A stretch of 64,000 bases of DNA from assembly GCA_008477525.1 (NCBI GenBank), contig SPDT01000002.1, positions 3,658,001 to 3,722,000 on the forward strand, given 5' to 3'. The notes beneath the pieces are model-generated. The model was not told where the DNA came from. It saw only the letters and a program-made list of their open reading frames with translations, and did no database searches. Positions 58,360 to 64,000 of this stretch are shown here, in pieces. This DNA is from Hypomyces perniciosus (taxonomy: Eukaryota; Ascomycota; Sordariomycetes; Hypocreales; Hypocreaceae). The position numbers and the translations under genes are program-made. Every line of letters begins with the position of its first letter. The first letter of the stretch is position 1.

Positions 58360-60302
58360 ACTTGTCCTTTGCTGTTGCCTAATATCACCTGACTTACCAC
58401 TTCTGTCTAGTAGTAGATACTGCACTTGACCTTTGGCACATCAGGCTCTAATGACGATGAAGACGTCGGCCAGTATAGCCAGTTTATTAAGTCATAGCTG
58501 AAATTAACAAAAAGCAACTTTAGAATAAGGTTCAATCTCATAGTCTGAAAAGATGCGAGGAGTAAACGTAATATATAAATACTATAGAGGAAGAAAATGT
58601 CTACAACGAATAGGAAGTCTGTCGCATTGTTCGCATTCAGCTATCATCTCTTTTGTCACGTGATTTCGCAAGGACTCTATCCACACCACAATTCCCTATG
58701 TTAGGAAGGAGCCAAAGTTCATCCTACCTCTCGAGTTGTGTCTATTGTTTAGAAATCAATTTCCCTGATCGTTCAATGGTCCCATTCTAGTTCTCTTAAA
58801 GACAAGAGGGAAGAATAAAGAGACGTTGCATCTTTCAACAAGAAGGCGATGATCACGCGGACGCATATGTGAATAGTGGACTTAGTTTTGATCCCTCGGA
58901 TGGCATATCGTGGCTTTTTTTTGACCCTACGCGTATGGCAAGTGATGCATTCGAGCTGAACTATTCATCAGTGCACCAATGGAAGCATCCACTATTCCTT
59001 TCACATTTGCAGTTCAAGCTTCAACAGCGACTGGATCTTCAGGATTAGGGAGGAGCGATGATGTGGTCAATTCCCAAGGGGACAAATTCCTAAGCAGAAG
59101 GCGACTGCTATTGCTGTAGGTATTGTTGGTCTCGGTGTTGTGTGCGCCGTCCCCATATTCAATTCCTGTGATGACATCAACAAGCGGGTCAAATAAATAC
59201 TTCAGGCTGAAGTGTTCATACATCAAAATTGTAGAAGCCGATTGCGCTGTTAACTGTACTAGCCTTTTGAGCAATGAAGAAGCGAAGCCTGCCAGTTCCT
59301 GCTTGATCCACACACACACACTTTATTACGCCCGGTGGCCACAACCAGTAGTCCCTAGAAATTCCTTAACACTAAGCTTGCAGCCTTATGGCCTTACTAA
59401 CCTAGTTAACTTTCAATACTATCAAAATTAATTATAATGCCGCTGTATATATTGGAAGCTAATACCTTGAAAAATAATCTAATAATTAAGGCTAGAGATC
59501 TTATAGTTAATGGAGGGGGAAGGCTGATGGTCAAAGCCAACACATAAATTTGGTGGGAAGGCTACTAGCTAATTTTGGTTTAGTGTATGTGGATGATTCC
59601 ATACTCATTAACGCAGACCTTGTTACTATTGGAACGAGGTTGTTCGAAATACGGAGTACGGGAAATTGCAAGGTGGATCTCGGTCAGGGGTCCTAGGCCA
59701 CATGTAAGAGGAACGTGTGTTGTTTCTTAGGCAGGGTCTTGGTGTCTACCAACTTAATTTAGTAGTAGCTGAGCTACGCCTCAATAAGAACTAGAACAGC
59801 CCGATCACATGAAACTAGGCTGCGTTATTGACTTAGACCGGCTGATCCGAATTGTTCAAAGCTCCGTGATTAACAAGGCCTACTGTAAACCGGATCGCGA
59901 TGAGCAGATACTACCTTATGTCGGTGGGCCGAACAGTGAACGCGTAGAACGGAAGTTACGAAATGGCTTGTGGTCGTTTTCGGGGACAAAGTCGCCGTTG
60001 TGGGCTGATAAAGAAAAGGCAGATTGTGAGATCGGAAGGCCTTGCCTCGGATTGCGCACGTTCTGCGATAGGAGTTGCCGCTGCCAGGCACGCAGTTGGA
60101 GTTACCTAGTAGTAATTGAGCGGTTGAAAAAGCGGTGGATTGGAGGAAGGAAAAGGGTGTTCAAGTTGGCATCTCGCTTATTTGGCTGTGTTTAGGAGGC
60201 TTCACGGAGATTGTTTTCTTTGTGTGCTACAAATAGTCCATTAAATGCCCAATGTGTACTCATTTAACCATAGGATTTCGTCAATACAACCGCCCCCCAG
60301 TA
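58360..60302. other. Intergenic, no gene recognised
   Basis: Small frames at 59014-59319 (minus, 101 aa) and 59809-60195 (plus, 128 aa) have no domain, no good splice context and ordinary length for chance. Nothing else supported. Confidence 0.4.
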
Positions 60303-60954
60303 CTAATCCGAAGCATCAGGAGGTCCACGCTTTGACGGCGTCTCGCTCCCCATCTTGCTAATGCCTCTTGTCTCATGGAATCCTGACTCGTCAGGACGAC
60401 TGCTAGTCTTCTTTCCGCCCTGTCGGAAATATCCCTGTATAGACCCCATTACGCCCGGTTGCTCAGGTGGCTTCTGAGTAGTTTTTGTGTCGGCTCTTCG
60501 AGCCGCGGTAGTAATCTAGGAGTAGAGTGTCAATTTCTAGTCGACATAGTAAGCATTCTATGGACATTACCTGTGCATCTGCATCCTCTCCTCGATCCGA
60601 TCTGGCCGTTAATACTGAGCCGATCGAGGGTAGCTGGACCTTGCGAGCACTGGTCCCTCCGGCTCCTTCGCCGCCGCCAACTCCACCAGATGGCAGCTCC
60701 TCCTTTGACGCCGTTGTAATGGGCCTCCGGTTTGGGTCCTTGTCCGGGTGGGACGGCGCGACACCTTGCTCTGGGCCCCCAGACATCATATTGCCCCCGA
60801 TGCCCGCGGCGCCAAGGCCGAGATCACGCTTCACTTGGGCACGATTTCGCGGCTCTTCAGGCGGATCTTTCTTGCCTCGAATGCTGCTATAGAGGCCGAC
60901 ACTCGTCACTGCTGCGCAGGCAGCCGCTGTCAGGGCTACTTTTTCCCTGGACAT
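60303..60954 (-). CDS. Small conserved-looking protein, two exons, unknown role
   Basis: Exon 1 is 60954-60571 (128 codons, from MSREKVALTAAACAAV) and exon 2 ends at TAG 60303-60305. The donor is GTAATG at 60570. Two acceptors are in frame: CCTAG at 60516 (55-bp intron, 198 aa) and CTCAG at 60474 (97-bp intron, 184 aa); the shorter intron is more usual. The N-terminus has one hydrophobic segment (about 8-22) and could be a membrane anchor or mitochondrial signal. The middle is Gly/Pro/Lys-rich and disordered. The tail has GSIQGYFRQGGKKTSSRPDESGFH-type charged repeats, LEA-like in feel. I do not recognise a family. An upstream extension to 61128 in the same frame is less likely, as it has no matching character. 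Confidence 0.6.
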
Positions 60955-61464
60955 GGTGGTGACAGATAGCGACTTTCGACAGGAGAAGACGCGCACAAGC
61001 CAGCGTTTCTCTCTGCTTGAAAACAGCGCCGATGATGCTTCTATCAGGGAAAATGCAATGTACGAATGGATACGAGCGAGCCATGACGATATATAATGGC
61101 AAGCACTGTGATTCTTAACGATGAACACATTAGCAAGTTTATTGCATCACTGCCTTGAATGCCAATACTCTTAGCTCCAGCGCCAAAAGAGCATGTACAC
61201 ACGCCCAATCATCCACCCACCCCCAAGGACACACTTTTCAGATAGTGAGCACCGCAGTTCGGTAGTACACTATGTCTATGCGCGAAAGGCTACCTCTTCT
61301 ATGAGTCTTCATCGCATTACATGGAAGGATCTGCCACTGGCATTTACTCGTAGGCGTTAATACGCCATCATTATGGCGAGTCCACGTCGACGTGGATCAT
61401 CAAAGGTGAGAGAGCCATTTATTTAATTCACTACCTAAGGTATTGAGCGTCTTGCTGAATTTTG
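60955..61464. other. Intergenic between tail-to-head minus-strand genes
   Basis: No gene. Upstream region of the gene at 60954 and 3' flank of the HHE gene. Confidence 0.4.
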
Positions 61465-62449
61465 TCATTTCGTCGACGGGTTGGGTGAGATTGTCTTGTC
61501 CGGAAACTTCCTAAAGATGTCGGCAACATGGTCGATTGGCGCGGTAAGCAGGCCCATCACAGTCTCGAAAGGTGGATATTCACCAGCACTCGGGTGGCTG
61601 CGAGTCGGAACAAAGGCTTTGGTTCGATTAAAAGTCTTTGTCATCGACTCCGATTCGCCTTCCACAGACTGGAGCTTCGCCTCAAGTGCAGGCAAATCAT
61701 GGTCCTCTTCCTCCTTAATATGCTCCGAAAGCAGACCCCAGAGCTCCTTGAGCTTCGCAACATAGTTTGGGTCCAAAACATTCATGCCCTGGAAAACTTT
61801 GAGCATCTCTTTGACCTGCAAATATGTCAGTAGGCTTTGAACCCGAGCCTTTGGGCATGAACTTCCCTCGTGATGGGCCTTGCGGTCACTTTCTGCCATT
61901 GCCTTCCCCTGAGCGTCCAAGTGCTTCTCGAACGCGGGATAGACAACAAGTTCCTCACCTACAGAGTGACGAGCAAGCTCCCATGTAAACTGGTTTCCAA
62001 ATCGTTCTTGGTGATCATTGTCGTTTGTATTGTTGACGACTTCATTGTAGTACTGCTCCAACTCGCGGTGGTCCTTGATGATGGCCTCTGAAATGGTAGA
62101 CATTGGTGCGACTCTGTATTTGATATTCCTATTAGATAGGCGACGAACGATATTCACTTTGGGCGTCCTAGTAGCAATGGTGCGTATAGTGAACGTAGTT
62201 TGCTTGTAAAAGTACGGAAAATTAAAAAGGCTCCGGTAAGAGAAATTGGACTTGATGCTAAAGATACTTATACCTGAGTAGGAGTGTTAGGAACAAGCTT
62301 ATAATGATGGCACCCAATAACCTGCGCACGATTACCAAAACACGGCATGTGATGGAGTGACGTGAAGGTGACTTCAATAGCTGGACTCACGGGATCAGCG
62401 CCATAAGTCTGTTTCGTAGGAGGCTTGCAAGATTTAGGATGGTCGACAT
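61465..62449 (-). CDS. Hemerythrin-like HHE domain protein, multi-exon
   Basis: Exons 62449-62391, 62321-62274 and 62167-61465. The introns (69 and 106 bp; donors GTGAGT and GTATAAG, acceptors CGCAG and ACTAG) keep one frame throughout. The N-terminus (MSTILNLASLLRNRLMALIP) and a hydrophobic LLGAIIISLFLTLLL suggest a mitochondrial or membrane signal. The HHE domain follows: IIKDHRELEQYYNEV, RHSVGEELVVYPAFEKH and EHIKEEEDHDLPALE supply the histidines and acids that bind two metal ions in hemerythrin folds. The tail has FVPTRSHPSAGEYPPFE and LLTAPIDHVADIFRKFP, as in fungal homologues. The frame alone starts at a GTG, and the first internal ATG is 62103. A 51-nt in-frame insertion at 61816-61866 looks like an unspliced intron with donor GGAAGT. 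Length is 269 aa with it and 252 aa without. Function is probably metal, oxygen or NO handling, by family. Confidence 0.8.
61816..61866 (-). other. Intron with lost donor site inside the HHE gene
   Basis: 51 nt (17 codons, no stop). Branch TACTGAC and acceptor TTTGCAG are perfect, but the donor reads GGAAGTTC instead of GTAAGTTC. Removing it joins HHE directly to VKEMLKVFQ, the usual family sequence. Confidence 0.6.
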
Positions 62450-63457
62450 TGGCAATTCTATCAAGGAGTTTATGCTAATGCGCCAATCGGAGGCTTCGTT
62501 GACTGGCCTATTCCCCGCTCCTGGCTGAGGGCGGGAGGATCGTTCAACGGTTGTCCAGCTGTGTCTGGTGGCGAGGGATATCGGGACGGAGATAGCAGAG
62601 TGAAACTAGTTTCATGGAACGAACTCACAAGTCCGCGACTTCTGAGCGAGATTGGTGTAGTAATGACGATTACCTACCGTAATGAGAGATGCGAGTGGTA
62701 GCTGATGCATGGTGCAGATGGAGAAGGATTCCCCGCCTCAAGGCTAATTGTTTTGAGCTATCAGAGACTAGAGGGACGCGTGGAAGACTTTTTTCCATAC
62801 ATCAAAAGTATGCTGCAAAGATAATGTATTATGCCCTGTCGGTCTGGATGCTCATAGTTAGATATTATGTCAACTATACGTCAAGACACCTCTCATTAAA
62901 GACAATTGAGAGTCAATGACTACAAAATTACCGTGTGACTCCGTATTAATGACTAATCTTATTTAGTTTGTAAAGTGTAGAGTTTTACACTCGATATTAG
63001 ATCATGAACTTAATGCATAGGCTTGCGAATTCATGCTCGAAATATTTGTGCACCTCGAGGAGACCTGTATATAAGAGGAGCATTCATGAAAAGATGACCA
63101 AACTCCTTGATCATGAACATAGAATCATTTTTGAAGGTAAAACAGATATCGAATTGCCAAGATGACTGAAGCCGTTCAAGAGGATCTTCGGAAGCACTCT
63201 GAACGCTAATATTGATGATTACATCCGAACCACATCTTTCAAGGACGATGTGGTAGAGGTATTCCACTCAGTTAATGAAGACAAGAAGCAGAACTGACTT
63301 ACCTCATTAGGCTGTCCGAGGTCACATACATCTAGAGTTTCGGGCCTGGTTTTTCTTCCGAAAGCTGGCCGCAGATAGTGCCCGGTCTAACATAGCTCTC
63401 CATGGATTTGGCGCGTAAGGTTCCCGCCATGATGTCCTTGGGAAATGCTGACAGCAC
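62450..63457. other. Intergenic, nothing recognised
   Basis: Small frames (62689-62919 plus, 63031-63267 minus) have no domain. Presumably promoter of the HHE gene at its left end. Confidence 0.4.
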
Positions 63458-63950
63458 ATGTGTCAAAATACTAGTCTCTTTGCACGTTCTGCGACCGAAT
63501 GCTTCGCAGACGCAAACTGGCTTGAGAAGTATCTAGTCCAACGTGGTGGCTGCGCTAAGCCGACCGATATACCTGCGCCAAAGATTTCGTGGCCCGATAA
63601 CCCAGTGGATCCTGTAGCTCCAGTTTATGAGGCTTTGCAGGTCGAGAAAGGTCTTCTGGAAGACCTGCTACGATTGTGCCGAACCGCTGACCAGAACGGG
63701 GATAACGCCCTTCAGGACATTATCGAAACTCGCTTATTGGGCAAGGAAAACTCGACATGTCAAGGATATGGGGGATCTTCTGCAGCAATGTGTTCGGGCT
63801 AGTAAGCAATTGGGACTCGGTTTGTATCAGCTCGACAAGGAGCTCAGAAACACCAATGGAGTTACTCCTTGGGGTCTTCTGAACGATCCTGATGCCTCGG
63901 ACAAGCATTTGCAGAAGACTACCGAGGACCCGTATAAGCTTGCTGTGTGA
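63458..63950 (+). pseudogene. Ferritin-like protein, 5'-truncated and frameshifted
   Basis: Two overlapping frames (63458-63802 and 63627-63950) give one ferritin-like protein if one extra A at about 63747-63751 is ignored. The first half has ANWLEKYLVQRGG, TDIPAPKISWP and EALQVEKGLLEDLLRLC. The second has RHVKDMGDLLQQCVRASKQ and LYQLDKELRN. These correspond to the four-helix bundle that stores iron. The usual first helix (with ExxxH metal ligands) is not seen upstream of 63458, so the 5' part is missing or in an unfound exon. A real sequence error at the A-run (GGAAAACTC) is possible. Confidence 0.6.
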
Positions 63951-64000
63951 GCTAAAAGATTATTACCTTGGCGGTATGAGATTTTGGTTGTCCCCATAGG

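Noticed and set aside
59809..60195. 128-aa plus-strand frame
   Set aside because: No recognisable domain or promoter and irregular composition; likely chance.
62101..62157. Start of the HHE gene at 62157 (GTG) or 62103 (ATG)
   Set aside because: Two upstream exons with good splice sites keep the frame and add a plausible N-terminal signal; GTG starts are not expected in fungi.

Overview
The window looks like a chromosome segment of a filamentous ascomycete (Pezizomycotina). Genes have short GT-AG introns (45-106 nt) with CTRAC-like branch sites. There is a LysM-effector relic and a DUF7136-type secreted protein. Long AT-rich blocks carry the mark of repeat-induced point mutation (RIP): C to T and G to A changes almost only at CpA/TpG. 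This can be read directly by comparing the two copies of the same LTR in the window. No rRNA, tRNA or CRISPR was seen.

Layout. 1-683 is the 3' end of a small LTR element (TRIM-like, 88-90 bp LTR). 684-2950 holds one intact gene for a secreted cysteine-rich protein. 2950-39740 is a RIP-degraded heap of nested LTR retrotransposons. Their boundaries can be resolved to the base because LTR lengths match and target-site duplications (TSDs) survive. A Ty1/copia element (minus strand, 16712-24006), with a foreign 226-bp solo LTR inside its own 5' LTR, sits in the RNase H region of a Ty3/gypsy chromovirus (minus strand, 14485-28412). That gypsy also carries two 580-bp solo LTRs and lies in the protease region of a second gypsy (plus strand, about 11157-29405). 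To the right, a full-length 7.1-kb gypsy (minus, 32094-39216) sits inside the 3' LTR of a truncated relative in the opposite direction, giving a ~1.8-kb inverted repeat. 39740-43000 is a gene island between AT-rich blocks: a decayed four-LysM gene and an intact DUF7136-type, probably GPI-anchored, protein. 43000-46790 is again RIP-degraded.

46790-64000 is normal-composition DNA with single-copy genes and less mutated elements. It contains a Myb/SANT-like protein (481 aa, two exons), fragments of a Tad-like LINE family with an unusual array of short hairpins, an unrecognised 447-aa gene whose last codons come from a LINE tail, a frameshifted Helitron-type DUF6570 ORF, a degenerate ORF cut by another LINE tail, a 101-bp perfect-length inverted repeat, a small two-exon protein of unknown function, a hemerythrin-like (HHE) protein with one intron whose donor site has apparently been lost, and a frameshifted ferritin-like gene.

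The genes do not form a pathway. The coherent story is one of genome defence and decay: RIP has destroyed most elements, while a few islands of effector-like and stress-type genes lie between them.
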